A DNA stretch of 60,537 bases from an uncultured Pelagibacteraceae bacterium (GCA_902567235.1 CACFLX010000008.1:1-60537), one strand, 5' to 3'. Shown: positions 21,578 to 31,405, numbered from the stretch's first letter. Notes: a model not told the origin generated them from the sequence alone. Numbers and translations: made by a program.

Positions 21578-23182
21578 ATGGATAATTTTGATTTTATAAT
21601 TATTGGAGCTGGATCTGCTGGTTGTGTGTTGGCTAACAGACTGTCTGCTAACCCTAATCATAAAATTTTACTCCTTGAGGCAGGAGGAAAAGATACTAAT
21701 CCTTGGATTCATATACCCGGTGGTTATTTTAAAACTATGCACAATCCTGAAACTGATTGGTGTTTTAATACAGAGAAAGAACCAAATTGTGATAATAGAG
21801 AAATGGTCTATCCAAGGGGAAAAACTTTGGGCGGAAGTTCATCAATAAACGGAATGCTTTATATAAGAGGTCAATCAAATGATTATAATTATTGGAGGCA
21901 ACTAGGTAATGTAGGTTGGTCTTGGGAAGATGTGTTACCTTACTTTAAAAAATCAGAAGATTTTCAATTTGGGGAAAATGAATTTCATGGTTCTGGTGGT
22001 CCAATTAAAGTTGAAAAAATCAGAGCCACTTTCAAAGTATTAGATTTATTCTTAGAAGCTGCTGATGAGTTTGGTTACAAAAAAACTGAAGATTTTAATA
22101 CTGGTGACAACGAAGGAATGGGTTACTTTCCATTCACAGTTAAAAATGGCTTCAGATGTAGTACTGCAGTTGGTTATTTAAACCCTGTTAAAAAAAGAAA
22201 AAATTTAAAAATCATTACAAACGCTCATATAAAAAATATTAATTTTGAAAATAAAAAAGCAATAGGCGTAAACTATTGGATTAATAATGAATTATTTTCC
22301 GTCAAAGTTAACAAAGAAATAATTTTAAGTGCTGGAACAATAGGATCGCCACATATTTTGCAAGCATCGGGAATTGGTCCAGGCAAACTTCTAAAAGAAA
22401 ATAATATTGAAATAATCAAAGATCATTCTGACGTTGGTGCAAATCTTACAGATCATTTGATGCTTAGACCAGTCTATAAAATAAAAAACCTAGAAACATT
22501 AAATGATATTTATTACAGCATTCCAAAAAAAATATTAACGGGGTTAAAATTCTTTTTATTTAGAAAAGGACCTTTGACCGTAGGTGCAAGTTATGCATGC
22601 GGTTTTATTAAAAGTGATCCACATCTTGAAACTCCTAATTTGCAATTTCATATATCCCCAGCAAGTACTGATGTTCTGGGTAAAGCTTCTCTTCATAAAT
22701 TTCCAGCTTTTACCCCGACTATAACTAATGTAAGACCAACCAGTAGAGGTTCCATTGAATTAAAATCTCCAGATACAAGAGTGTCTCCAAAAATTAAAAT
22801 GAATTATTTATCTACAGAAGAGGATAGAGAAATAGCTGGGAAATCTTTAAAAATTGTACGTAAAATAGTAATGAACTCAAAAGCTTACAGGAAATATGAA
22901 CCAGAAGAATTAAGACCTGGTGTTAATATCACTGACAATGACAAACTTGCAACAGAAGCTGGTAAATTTGCCAATACAATATTTCACCCTGTTAGTACTT
23001 GCAGAATGGGAAAAGACGAAAAAGCAGTAGTGAGTGATAGACTTATTGCTCATGGTTTATCTAACTTAAGAATTGTGGATGCGTCTGTTATGCCTCATAT
23101 AACATCAGGAAATACTAATGCACCAACTATTATGATTGCCGAAAAAGCAGCTGACATGATAATAGAGGATAGTAAATTATGA
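21578..23182 (+). CDS. GMC-family FAD oxidoreductase (choline/alcohol dehydrogenase-like)
   Basis: The 534-residue protein oxidises an alcohol with FAD. The N-terminal dinucleotide motif IIIGAGSAGCVLANRLS (about 6-22), the GMC signature GKTLGGSSSINGMLYIRGQ (about 80-98), and the active-site His (FHPVSTCRMG) and Asn (SGNTNAPTIMIAEKAADM) are all present. Choline dehydrogenase is the nearest named relative. The substrate is uncertain, since this family is broad in marine bacteria. It is divergent from the TRAP binding-protein gene across 147 bases and overlaps the next gene by 4. Confidence 0.9.
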   Translation: MDNFDFIIIGAGSAGCVLANRLSANPNHKILLLEAGGKDTNPWIHIPGGYFKTMHNPETDWCFNTEKEPNCDNREMVYPRGKTLGGSSSINGMLYIRGQSNDYNYWRQLGNVGWSWEDVLPYFKKSEDFQFGENEFHGSGGPIKVEKIRATFKVLDLFLEAADEFGYKKTEDFNTGDNEGMGYFPFTVKNGFRCSTAVGYLNPVKKRKNLKIITNAHIKNINFENKKAIGVNYWINNELFSVKVNKEIILSAGTIGSPHILQASGIGPGKLLKENNIEIIKDHSDVGANLTDHLMLRPVYKIKNLETLNDIYYSIPKKILTGLKFFLFRKGPLTVGASYACGFIKSDPHLETPNLQFHISPASTDVLGKASLHKFPAFTPTITNVRPTSRGSIELKSPDTRVSPKIKMNYLSTEEDREIAGKSLKIVRKIVMNSKAYRKYEPEELRPGVNITDNDKLATEAGKFANTIFHPVSTCRMGKDEKAVVSDRLIAHGLSNLRIVDASVMPHITSGNTNAPTIMIAEKAADMIIEDSKL

Positions 23183-23754
23183 GTGAACAAATAATTATTT
23201 TTTCTCAAATTGTATTTATAGATTTAGTATTAGCTGGTGATAATGCAATTATAATTGGAATGGTTGCTTCTCAATTTCCGCCTGAACAAAGAAAAAAAAT
23301 TATTTTTTGGGGAATTGGTGCAGCTGTAATTTTAAGAATTATATTAACTCTCCTTACTGCTTATTTATTACAAATAACAGGATTAAGATTAATTGGTGGT
23401 CTAGCACTATTATATATCTGCTATAAACTTTATACTGATGTAATTAAAAAATCTTCAACAGATAATGAAAAAATAAATGTAGATAATTCTAGTTTTTGGA
23501 AAGCGATATGGACAGTTTTAATTGCAGATTTTACAATGAGTCTTGATAACGTATTGGGAGTTGCTGGCGCTGCAAAAGATCATTATGGGCTTCTTGTTTT
23601 TGGTCTAGTTTTATCTATAGCTTTGATGGCAACTGCTGCAACTTTAATATCTGGATGGATTAAAAAATATACTTGGATAGGTTGGGTTGGATTATTCGCA
23701 ATACTAGCAGTGGCAATTGATTTGATTTATACTGATTTAAAACTATTCTTATAA
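23179..23754 (+). CDS. TerC/YjbE family integral membrane protein
   Basis: The 191-residue protein has about six membrane helices. Two repeated acidic helix motifs, DLVLAGDNAIIIG (about 15-27) and ADFTMSLDNVLGVA (about 115-128), define the TerC family. Members have been linked to metal ion (for example manganese) export and to tellurite resistance. The exact ion here cannot be read from sequence. The ATG overlaps the stop of the GMC gene (ATGA), so translation is probably coupled. Confidence 0.88.
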   Translation: MSEQIIIFSQIVFIDLVLAGDNAIIIGMVASQFPPEQRKKIIFWGIGAAVILRIILTLLTAYLLQITGLRLIGGLALLYICYKLYTDVIKKSSTDNEKINVDNSSFWKAIWTVLIADFTMSLDNVLGVAGAAKDHYGLLVFGLVLSIALMATAATLISGWIKKYTWIGWVGLFAILAVAIDLIYTDLKLFL

Positions 23755-23756
23755 AA

Positions 23757-24524
23757 ATGTATTTAAAAAAATATAATTTAAAAAATAAATATGCACTAGT
23801 AACGGGAGCCGGAAAAGGTTTGGGTAGAGCTTGTGCAATTGCTCTAGCAGAGGCAGGATGTAATTTGATTATTGTTAGTAGAACAAAAAAAGATTTAGAT
23901 TCAGTTGCAAAAATTATAAAAAAATTAAAAGTAAAATGTAAATCTTATACATGTGATGTAACAAATTATAATGAAATCAAAGCTATAATAAATAAACAAC
24001 CAAGAATTGATGTTCTGGTTAATAATGCTGGAAACAATATCCCTGAACACTTTACAAAAGTTAAAACAAAAAATATGGAATATCTTGTTAACGTTAATAC
24101 TATAGCTACATTTAATATTGCCCAATTATGTGCAATCAAAATGATGAAATTAAAAAACCGTAAAAAAATTGGTGGCTCAATTATTAACATGTCATCTCAA
24201 ATGGGACATGTTGGAGGACCAATAAGAAGTGTTTATAATATGAATAAATGGGGCTTAGAAGGTTTAACGAAAGGTATGGCTATAGACCTAGCAAAGCACA
24301 ATATAAGAGTAAATGCAGTGGCACCAACATTTGTTGTAACACCAATGACAAAAAAATTTCTGAAAAACAAAAAATTTAAAAAAGAGACTTTAAATAATAT
24401 TCCTTTAGGCAGATTTGCTGAAATGTCAGAAATAGCTTCCACTGTTGTTTTTTTAGCATCTGACGCTGCTTCAATGATTCATGGAACTTCTATATTAGTA
24501 GACGGCGGATGGACTGCAAAATAA
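23757..24524 (+). CDS. Short-chain dehydrogenase/reductase (SDR)
   Basis: This classical SDR has 255 residues, the cofactor motif TGAGKGLG (about 16-23), Arg after beta-2 (VSRTKKD, suggesting NADPH), NNAGNN, and the catalytic Ser (NMSSQMG), Tyr and Lys (YNMNK). It is most like gluconate 5-dehydrogenase or 3-oxoacyl-ACP reductase paralogues. It starts 2 bases after the TerC-like gene and overlaps the M23 gene by 16. It may act with the GMC oxidase on one substrate, but that is inference. Confidence 0.85.
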   Translation: MYLKKYNLKNKYALVTGAGKGLGRACAIALAEAGCNLIIVSRTKKDLDSVAKIIKKLKVKCKSYTCDVTNYNEIKAIINKQPRIDVLVNNAGNNIPEHFTKVKTKNMEYLVNVNTIATFNIAQLCAIKMMKLKNRKKIGGSIINMSSQMGHVGGPIRSVYNMNKWGLEGLTKGMAIDLAKHNIRVNAVAPTFVVTPMTKKFLKNKKFKKETLNNIPLGRFAEMSEIASTVVFLASDAASMIHGTSILVDGGWTAK

Positions 24525-25315
24525 TTAAATTCTTTTTATTAATTTTTTTTATTACGTTTAAATCTTATGCTGTTGAATTTAATGGTAAATTTATCCAAGG
24601 ACATTACATAATAGGTAAAACTGATCCAAATTCTACTGTCACTATAGATAAAATAAAAGTCAAAGTTTCAAAAGATGGATATTTTGCATTTGGATTGGAT
24701 AGAGAAAGAAAGTACGACGTTGTAATAAAAATTAAAAAAGATGGAAATACAAATAAAATTATTAAAAAAGTTCAAAAAAGAAAATATAACATCCAAAGAA
24801 TTGATGGACTTGAAGAAAAAAAAGTAACTCCTCCTGAAGAAGTCTATGAAAGAATTAAAAATGAAAATAAACTTATCACTAAAGCAAGAGAGATAAATTC
24901 TGATTTAGATTACTTTAAGGATAAATTCATTTTACCGCTGGAAAATGCAATAATCACTGGTGTCTATGGAAGTCAAAGAATATTAAATGGCAAACCACGT
25001 TGGCCGCACTATGGAATTGATTTTGCTGGCGACCTTGGAACACCAATAAAAGCCATGGCTGATGGTATTGTTACATTAGCAGAAAACGATTTGTATTTTA
25101 CAGGTGCAACTTTAATTTTTGATCATGGACATGGTATCTCAACTTTATATATGCACTTAGATGAAATCTTTGTCGAAAAAGGTGATATTGTAAATCAAGG
25201 AGATATCATTGGAACAGTTGGTTCAAGTGGTAGATCTACAGGCCCACATTTAGACGTAAGATTAAATTGGTTTGGAACAAGACTAGATCCAGCAACTGTT
25301 TTGGATATAAATTAA
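24509..25315 (+). CDS. M23 family metallopeptidase (LytM-like), exported
   Basis: The 268-residue product has a signal sequence (FFLLIFFITFKSYA). A beta-rich N-terminal region and an about 40-residue charged helix follow, then a LytM domain from about residue 140 to the end. Zinc-site residues His and Asp are visible in HYGIDFAG, and the catalytic His in TLYMHLD. The usual final HxH motif reads GPHLDVRL, so the second His is Asp. I recall this variant in other proteobacterial members but cannot verify it. The likely role is peptidoglycan cleavage or activation of other hydrolases. Its stop overlaps the next start (TAATG). Confidence 0.85.
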   Translation: MDCKIIKFFLLIFFITFKSYAVEFNGKFIQGHYIIGKTDPNSTVTIDKIKVKVSKDGYFAFGLDRERKYDVVIKIKKDGNTNKIIKKVQKRKYNIQRIDGLEEKKVTPPEEVYERIKNENKLITKAREINSDLDYFKDKFILPLENAIITGVYGSQRILNGKPRWPHYGIDFAGDLGTPIKAMADGIVTLAENDLYFTGATLIFDHGHGISTLYMHLDEIFVEKGDIVNQGDIIGTVGSSGRSTGPHLDVRLNWFGTRLDPATVLDIN

Positions 25316-26466
25316 TGGGTCTTCATTTTTCAAAAGAAGAATTTGTATCAAGAAAATCAAAAGTTTTAAAATCAATGAAAGAAAAAAATATAGATGCTCT
25401 ACTTATGTTTAGGCAAGAGTCTATGTATTGGCTAACTGGTTATGACACATTTGGTTATGTTTTTTTTCAAACTTTAATCCTAGATCAAAAAGGAAATGTT
25501 GTATTATTAACTAGAGCACCTGATTTAAGACAAGCACAAAATACATCTAATATAAAAGATATAAGAATATGGGTTGATAAAGATGGATCAAATCCAACCA
25601 ATGATCTTAAAATTATTTTAGACGAATTAAATCTAAAAGGAAAAAAACTAGGAATTGAATATGAAGCTTATGGGCTTACAGGGCGAAATGCACTAAGATT
25701 AAATAAATCTTTAGAAAATTACTGTTCAATAGAAGATCAATCAGAATTAATTTCTAAATTAAGAGTAGTAAAATCAAAAGAAGAAATTGTTTATGTAAGA
25801 AAAGCTGCTGAGCTTGCAGACAAAGCTTTGGACGAGGCTTGGAAACATGCGAAAGCTGGAGTTAGTGAGTCTAAAATATTAGCTGAAATGAATAGAACTA
25901 TATTTGAAGGAGGTGGAGACTATCCCGCAAATGAATTTATAATTGGTTCAGGAGATAATGCTTTACTTTGTAGATATCAATCAGAGAAAAAAACATTACA
26001 AAACACAGATCAATTAAGTATTGAATGGGCTGGTACTTATAGACATTATCATTCAGCAATGTTCAGAACTATGCCTATTGGTATAGCTGACTCTAAACAT
26101 CATAAAATGCATGAAGCATGCCTTGAAGCATTAAAAAATTGTGAAAATAAATTAAAACCAGGAAATAATGTGGGTGAAGTTTTTGATGTACACGCAAAAA
26201 CATTTGATGATCTTGGATATAATAAATCAAGAATGAATGCTTGTGGGTATTCTTTAGGAAACACTTTTTCTCCAAATTGGATGGATTGGCCCATGCTTTA
26301 TACTGGTAATCCTTATTTAATAGAGCCTGGTAATATATTTTTTATGCATATGATTTTAATGGACTCTGAAAATCAATTAGCAATGAATTTAGGTGAAACA
26401 TATCTTGTTACAGATAATGGAAATGAACGTTTAGGTAAGCAAAAATTAGATTTGGTTATTCTTTAA
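25315..26466 (+). CDS. M24-fold (creatinase/ectoine-hydrolase-like) hydrolase
   Basis: This 383-residue protein has the creatinase N-terminal domain (DALLMFRQESMYWLTGYD) and a C-terminal pita-bread domain. I start it at ATG 25315, which overlaps the M23 stop, because an upstream in-frame start would add 16 residues inside that gene. The five metal ligands of Xaa-Pro peptidases are mostly gone. IEW replaces the first Asp, SAM the second Asp, GYSLG the His motif and FMHM the first Glu; only the final Glu (GET) remains. That pattern fits creatinase or ectoine-hydrolase-like C-N hydrolases rather than a prolidase. The substrate is unknown. Confidence 0.8.
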   Translation: MGLHFSKEEFVSRKSKVLKSMKEKNIDALLMFRQESMYWLTGYDTFGYVFFQTLILDQKGNVVLLTRAPDLRQAQNTSNIKDIRIWVDKDGSNPTNDLKIILDELNLKGKKLGIEYEAYGLTGRNALRLNKSLENYCSIEDQSELISKLRVVKSKEEIVYVRKAAELADKALDEAWKHAKAGVSESKILAEMNRTIFEGGGDYPANEFIIGSGDNALLCRYQSEKKTLQNTDQLSIEWAGTYRHYHSAMFRTMPIGIADSKHHKMHEACLEALKNCENKLKPGNNVGEVFDVHAKTFDDLGYNKSRMNACGYSLGNTFSPNWMDWPMLYTGNPYLIEPGNIFFMHMILMDSENQLAMNLGETYLVTDNGNERLGKQKLDLVIL

Positions 26467-26666
26467 TTAAGGCTTTTTCTAATATCTTCTTCACATTGCT
26501 TCTTTACTAAATCTTTATCAAAATTAGTTGAGTTTTGTTTTTTAGCTAAAACACAGGCAGAGATAGCCTTATTAATATTAAAATCTCTATAATTATGTCT
26601 AGCAAAATATAATAAAATTGAAGCGATAATTATAAATATTATGTAATTTAGTATTTTTTTATTCAT
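26463..26666 (-). CDS. Small single-helix membrane protein (67 aa), unknown
   Basis: The product has an N-terminal membrane helix (ILNYIIFIIIASILLYFARH) and a soluble tail with two Cys residues (ISACVLAKKQN and KKQCEEDIRK) about 20 residues apart. This could form a disulfide if the tail is periplasmic. It overlaps the convergent M24 gene by 4 bases and diverges from the thiolase gene. I recognise no family. Its length, helix and clean end make it plausible as a real gene. Confidence 0.6.
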   Translation of the reverse strand: MNKKILNYIIFIIIASILLYFARHNYRDFNINKAISACVLAKKQNSTNFDKDLVKKQCEEDIRKSLN

Positions 26667-26716
26667 CTTAAAATTAATAACTATATTATATACTATTAAT
26701 TGTGTAATGAATAATT

Positions 26717-27892
26717 ATGAACAGTGATAAAGATATTGTAATAACGTCAGCTTTTAGAACTCCAATTGGTTCGTTTCAGGGAAGTTTAAAAGATCACAAA
26801 GCAACAGAACTTGGAACTGCTGTTGTTAAAAAATGCATGGAACATTCTAATCTAAATGGTTCAGAAGTAGATACAGTTATTTTAGGACAAGTATTACAAA
26901 CTGGATGCGGTCAAAATCCAGCTAGACAAGCAGCAATTAATTCAGGAATAGATAAAGATAAAACTGCAACAACAATTAATCAAGTATGTGGTTCTGGTTT
27001 GGCTGCAGTAACCTTAGGTTTTAACTCTTTAAAACTAAATGACACAAATATTGTTATTGCAGGAGGTCAAGAAAGTATGACTAATTCTCCACACTATTTA
27101 AATTACAGAATGGAAAAAAACTTAAGCGAGGAAAAATTAAAAGATTCAATGCTTATTGATGGATTAATAGATGCATACGATGATTATCACATGGGTGTAA
27201 CTGCTGAAAATGTTGCAGAAAAATATCAAATAACTAGAAATGATCAGGATAATTTTGCATTAAACTCACAAAAAAAAGCAATAAAAGCCATTAGTGAAAA
27301 TAGATTTAAAGAAGAAATAATTCCGATAAAATTAAAAGATAAAAAAATTTTTGATAAAGATGAATATCCAAGATCAGACACAAATTTAGAAAAATTATCA
27401 AATTTAAAAACAGTTTTTAAAGAAAATGGTACTGTAACCGCAGGAAATGCATCAGGATTAAATGATGGTGCTGCAGCAGTAACTTTAATGAATTATAAAA
27501 CTTCAAAAGATAAAGGTTTAAAGCCAATTGCTAAAATTGTTTCATGGGCACAAAGTGGGGTTGATCCTAAATTGATGGGAACTGGACCAATACCAGCTTC
27601 AAAATTAGCATTAAATAAAGCTGGTTGGAATATAAATGATTTAGATTTAGTTGAATCTAATGAAGCCTTCGCTGCACAGTCTATTGCAGTAATAAAAGAA
27701 CTTGGACTTAAAGAAGATATAGTAAATGTTAATGGTGGCGCAATTGCTCTTGGACATCCAATCGGAGCTTCTGGAGCAAGAATTTTAGTAACGCTAATAC
27801 ACGAAATGCAAAAAAGAAAATATAAAAGAGGTTTAGCAACACTTTGTATTGGCGGAGGTATGGGTATTTCAATGTGTGTTGAAAGTATTTAA
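26717..27892 (+). CDS. Acetyl-CoA acetyltransferase (thiolase)
   Basis: The 391-residue enzyme condenses or cleaves acetyl-CoA/acetoacetyl-CoA. The nucleophilic Cys is in NQVCGSGLAAV (about 89), the active-site His in GGAIALGHPIGASGAR (about 349), and the second Cys in LCIGGGMG (about 379). The degradative/biosynthetic 2-carbon thiolase (AtoB/PhaA) reading fits best by length and motifs. It stands alone, ending one base before the convergent oxidoreductase gene. Confidence 0.93.
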   Translation: MNSDKDIVITSAFRTPIGSFQGSLKDHKATELGTAVVKKCMEHSNLNGSEVDTVILGQVLQTGCGQNPARQAAINSGIDKDKTATTINQVCGSGLAAVTLGFNSLKLNDTNIVIAGGQESMTNSPHYLNYRMEKNLSEEKLKDSMLIDGLIDAYDDYHMGVTAENVAEKYQITRNDQDNFALNSQKKAIKAISENRFKEEIIPIKLKDKKIFDKDEYPRSDTNLEKLSNLKTVFKENGTVTAGNASGLNDGAAAVTLMNYKTSKDKGLKPIAKIVSWAQSGVDPKLMGTGPIPASKLALNKAGWNINDLDLVESNEAFAAQSIAVIKELGLKEDIVNVNGGAIALGHPIGASGARILVTLIHEMQKRKYKRGLATLCIGGGMGISMCVESI

Positions 27893-29197
27893 TTAAATTT
27901 CTGATCTTGCTCTTAATCTTTCAAAAAATAATCTTGTTTGAACACCTAAATTTAATATAGGACTTGGTGGTAACCAATTTGGCTTAACTCTTTTATTTAT
28001 TATTTCAATTTCATTAGATTGTTGATCAGAGGCCATAATAGCTATTTGTTCACCAAATAATGTCCCAACACCTATTCCGGAACCATTATAGCAACCAGCA
28101 ACATAAATATTTTTTTCAATCATTTCAAAGATTTGAGAACTATTTCTGCTTCTTGACACAATTCCAGACCAACTATCTTCTATTAAATTAGTTTTTAAAG
28201 TTGGGAATCTTTTAATTAAACCTTTTAAATGCAAAAGTTTCCTTTTCTCTAGCTCATATTTAGACATTGAATTAGGATTTTTCATTTCAGCAGTATTTCT
28301 TATTAATAATCTTCTATCCTTAGTAAAACGAATTGTAGCTCCCATGGGTCTTATTGGCAAAACACCCCATTCTTTTGGTTTACCAATAGACTTAAATTCT
28401 TCATCATCTAAAGGTCTTGTCATGCTAGCAGTGAGGGTTAATGGAAAATTAAAGTTTTTTTTTATATTTAGTGATTTCAAAAAACCATTAGTACAAAAAA
28501 TAATCTTATTTGTTTGAATTGAATTTTTTTCAAATTGACAATTAATAAAATTATTATTTTTATTCCATTTAATTAATGGACTATTTTCATATAATTCAAT
28601 ATTTTTTGGTAATACATCTATCATTGCACGCACTAATTTGGCTGGGTTAATCAATATTCCACCTTCTGTAAAAACTGCAATTTTATAAAAACTTGTACCT
28701 AATTTATTTTCTAGATCTTCTTGACTTAAGATTTTGTTATTAAAATTTAATGTTGATAAAAGTTCACTAAATTTTTTAGCTTTTGATAAATCATCGATGA
28801 GTGAGGATGCAAAATATTTACCACATTCATTCCAGTCACAGTCAACCTGATGTTGTTTTATAAAATTTTTAACAGCTGTAATTCCTAAATTATATATTTT
28901 AACTTTTGTTTTATAATTATTAATATCTTTATTTGATGTAAAACCATCATTTAAAGTTGTATCAACTAAATATCCAGAATTACGAGAGCTTGATCCTTCG
29001 CCTGCTAATTGAGCATCAACAATAATAATTTTTTTACTTGAATTTATTTCTGATAGTTTTCTTGCTGCCGATAAACCCGTGTAACCAGCTCCAATTATTA
29101 AATAATCACATTTTTGATTTTGATTTAATATTCTAAAGTTTTTTCGTGGTTGAAGATTAGTTAACCACCCGCACGAATTATCGTTAAGAATTTTCAT
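27893..29197 (-). CDS. DAO-family FAD oxidoreductase (possible taurine dehydrogenase large subunit)
   Basis: The 434-residue protein has an FAD motif LIIGAGYTGLSAARKL (about 33-48), GEGSSSRNSGYL shortly after, and the late FAD segment AGCYNGSGIGVGT. This is the amino-acid-oxidase/glycine-oxidase/PuuB architecture, so it deaminates an amine or amino acid. It lies 40 bases downstream of xsc on the same strand. Large subunits of taurine dehydrogenase (TauY) belong to this family and make the substrate of Xsc, so that role is a good guess. No small TauX gene is adjacent. Confidence 0.8.
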   Translation of the reverse strand: MKILNDNSCGWLTNLQPRKNFRILNQNQKCDYLIIGAGYTGLSAARKLSEINSSKKIIIVDAQLAGEGSSSRNSGYLVDTTLNDGFTSNKDINNYKTKVKIYNLGITAVKNFIKQHQVDCDWNECGKYFASSLIDDLSKAKKFSELLSTLNFNNKILSQEDLENKLGTSFYKIAVFTEGGILINPAKLVRAMIDVLPKNIELYENSPLIKWNKNNNFINCQFEKNSIQTNKIIFCTNGFLKSLNIKKNFNFPLTLTASMTRPLDDEEFKSIGKPKEWGVLPIRPMGATIRFTKDRRLLIRNTAEMKNPNSMSKYELEKRKLLHLKGLIKRFPTLKTNLIEDSWSGIVSRSRNSSQIFEMIEKNIYVAGCYNGSGIGVGTLFGEQIAIMASDQQSNEIEIINKRVKPNWLPPSPILNLGVQTRLFFERLRARSEI

Positions 29198-29237
29198 TGA
29201 ATTAAGATTATACTGAACCTAATTCAATATAGATAAT

Positions 29238-31022
29238 TTAATTTATTGCTGATTTTTGTGGCTTCATATCCTTTTTATTTATGCCAGCAACCTCAACTGG
29301 TTTTTTCATAGCATCTCTTCTAAAAGGCTCGCCTAGTTCTTGGTTAAGAATAACCTCAATAAATGTTGTTATTCCTTTTTTTTGATCTTCACATGACTGT
29401 TTAATAGCTTTTGTTGTTTCTTCCATTGTTTTAACAGTAACTCCTTTTAATCCACATGCGTTAGCAACTTTTGCATAACTTAATTCAGGATCTAGTTCTG
29501 TTCCAACAAAATTATCATCAAACCAAAGTATTGAATTTCTTTTTTCTGCGCCCCATTGATAGTTTCTAAAAATAACCATCGTTATCTTTGGCCACTCTTT
29601 TCTTGCACATGAGCTCATTTCATTCATGCTTATTCCAAAAGCTCCGTCACCTGCAAAACCAATTACTGGTATATCTGGGCATCCAATTTTTGCACCCAGT
29701 ATTGATGGAAACCCATAACCACATGGACCAAACAAACCTGGTGCTAAATATTTTCTTCCTTTTTCAAATGTAGGATAAGCATTACCTATTGCACAGTTAT
29801 TACCTATATCAGAAGAAATAATGACATCTTCTGGCATGCCGGATTGTATCGCTCTCCAAGCTTGTCTTGGTGACATTCTATCACTATCTCTTTCTCTTGC
29901 TTCTTTATTCCAAACTGTTCCTGGATCATCATCTTCATGATCTAAACTTGTTAGTGTTTGTAACCAGGCTGATTTAGTTTGATGTATTAAATTTTTTCTC
30001 TCTTCTCTTCCTTTGTCACCCGCATTTGAAGATAATTTTTCTAAAATTTGTTGAGAAACAAGCTTGGCATCTCCACAAATTCCAACTGTGACTTTTTTTG
30101 TTAATCCTATTCTATCTGAATTCATATCTACTTGAATAATTTTTGCGTCTTTAGGCCAGTAATCTAAACCATATCCAGGCAATGTAGAAAATGGATTTAG
30201 TCTTGTACCAAGTGCAAGTACTACATCTGCTTTTGAAATTAATTGCATTGCTGCTTTTGAACCATTGTATCCTAATGGACCAACTGCTAAAGGATGACTT
30301 CCAGGAAAACTATCGTTGTGTTGATATCCACTACAAACAGGAGAGTCTAATTTTTCTGCAAGTTTTTTGCAATCTTCTATAGCTCCTCCAATAACAACTC
30401 CGGCTCCAGACAAAATTACAGGAAATTTAGCTTCAGATAATAATTTCGCAGCTTTATTTATTGCATCTGATCCCCCACCTTGTCTTTCTAATCTAACTAT
30501 TGGAGGTAGTTCGATATCAATAACTTGAGTCCAATAATCTCTTGGAACATTAATTTGCGCTGGTGCAGATCCTCTAATTGCTTTTTCAATCACTCTATTT
30601 AATACTTCTGCCATTCTAGAAGGGTCTCTAACTTCTTCTTGATAGCAAACCATGTCTTTAAATAAATTCATCTGCTCAACTTCTTGAAATCCACCTTGTC
30701 CCATAGTCTTGTTTGCTGCTTGCGGTGTAACTAAAAGTAATGGTGTATGGTTCCAGTAAGCTGTTTTAATTGGAGTAACAAGTCCCGTTATACCTGGTCC
30801 ATTTTGAGCAATAACCATAGACATTTTACCAGTGGCTCTAGTGTAACCATCTGCTATCAAACCGCCATTGGTTTCATGTGCAACATCCCAAAAAGTAATA
30901 CCTGCTTTAGGAAACAAATCAGAAATAGGCATAAATGCTGAACCAATTATTCCAAAGGCATGTTCTATTCCATGCATTTGAAGAACTTTTACAAACGCCT
31001 CTTCTGTATTCATTTTGGTCAT
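29238..31022 (-). CDS. xsc: Sulfoacetaldehyde acetyltransferase
   Basis: Xsc uses thiamine diphosphate to convert sulfoacetaldehyde and phosphate to acetyl phosphate and sulfite. The product is 594 residues from ATG 31022. An upstream ATG at 31100 adds an unlikely 26 residues, and GAAAGAAT precedes 31022. Conserved features are the catalytic Glu in VAHETNGG, GQGGFQEVEQMNLFKDMV as in characterised Xsc, and the ThDP/Mg motif GDGAFGISMNEMS ending at RNYQWGAEK. It is divergent from suyAB and beside a sulfite exporter and APS reductase genes. Acetyl phosphate would then need phosphate acetyltransferase, not seen here. Confidence 0.93.
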   Translation of the reverse strand: MTKMNTEEAFVKVLQMHGIEHAFGIIGSAFMPISDLFPKAGITFWDVAHETNGGLIADGYTRATGKMSMVIAQNGPGITGLVTPIKTAYWNHTPLLLVTPQAANKTMGQGGFQEVEQMNLFKDMVCYQEEVRDPSRMAEVLNRVIEKAIRGSAPAQINVPRDYWTQVIDIELPPIVRLERQGGGSDAINKAAKLLSEAKFPVILSGAGVVIGGAIEDCKKLAEKLDSPVCSGYQHNDSFPGSHPLAVGPLGYNGSKAAMQLISKADVVLALGTRLNPFSTLPGYGLDYWPKDAKIIQVDMNSDRIGLTKKVTVGICGDAKLVSQQILEKLSSNAGDKGREERKNLIHQTKSAWLQTLTSLDHEDDDPGTVWNKEARERDSDRMSPRQAWRAIQSGMPEDVIISSDIGNNCAIGNAYPTFEKGRKYLAPGLFGPCGYGFPSILGAKIGCPDIPVIGFAGDGAFGISMNEMSSCARKEWPKITMVIFRNYQWGAEKRNSILWFDDNFVGTELDPELSYAKVANACGLKGVTVKTMEETTKAIKQSCEDQKKGITTFIEVILNQELGEPFRRDAMKKPVEVAGINKKDMKPQKSAIN

Positions 31023-31113
31023 ATAAATTCTTTCTATATATAAAATTTTTATTTGTTTAAGGTCATGATTAATATATAAGATCAAAGAAATTTCAAACAA
31101 AGAAATCGTCGCT

Positions 31114-31401
31114 ATGGCTGATACAGATATAATAATTCATGATGAAAAAGACAATGTAGGCGTTGTAGTTATTGAAAAAATAACCCCTAATCAAGAATGT
31201 AATTGCTGGATTATGGAAAATGATAAATCTGTTAAAATTCAATCTAAAAATGAAATCCCATTAGGACACAAAATTGCAATGATTGATTTTAAAGAAGGGG
31301 ATACAATTTTAAAATATGGTCACGATATTGGAAAAGTAGTTAAAGATATTAAAAAGGGCGAACATGTACATGTTCATAATGTAAAAACTAAGAAGTGGTA
31401 A
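31114..31401 (+). CDS. suyA: (2R)-sulfolactate sulfo-lyase subunit alpha
   Basis: The 95-residue SAF-domain protein ([11 protein letters not shown] near the start, [21 protein letters not shown] in the middle, GEHVHVHN near the end) is the small subunit of the altronate-dehydratase-type lyase. With SuyB it cleaves 3-sulfolactate to pyruvate and sulfite. The next gene encodes the large subunit after 4 bases. The split two-gene form and the sulfur neighbours favour SuyAB over altronate or galactarate dehydratase. Confidence 0.88.
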   Translation: MADTDIIIHDEKDNVGVVVIEKITPNQECNCWIMENDKSVKIQSKNEIPLGHKIAMIDFKEGDTILKYGHDIGKVVKDIKKGEHVHVHNVKTKKW

Positions 31402-31405
31402 TAAT

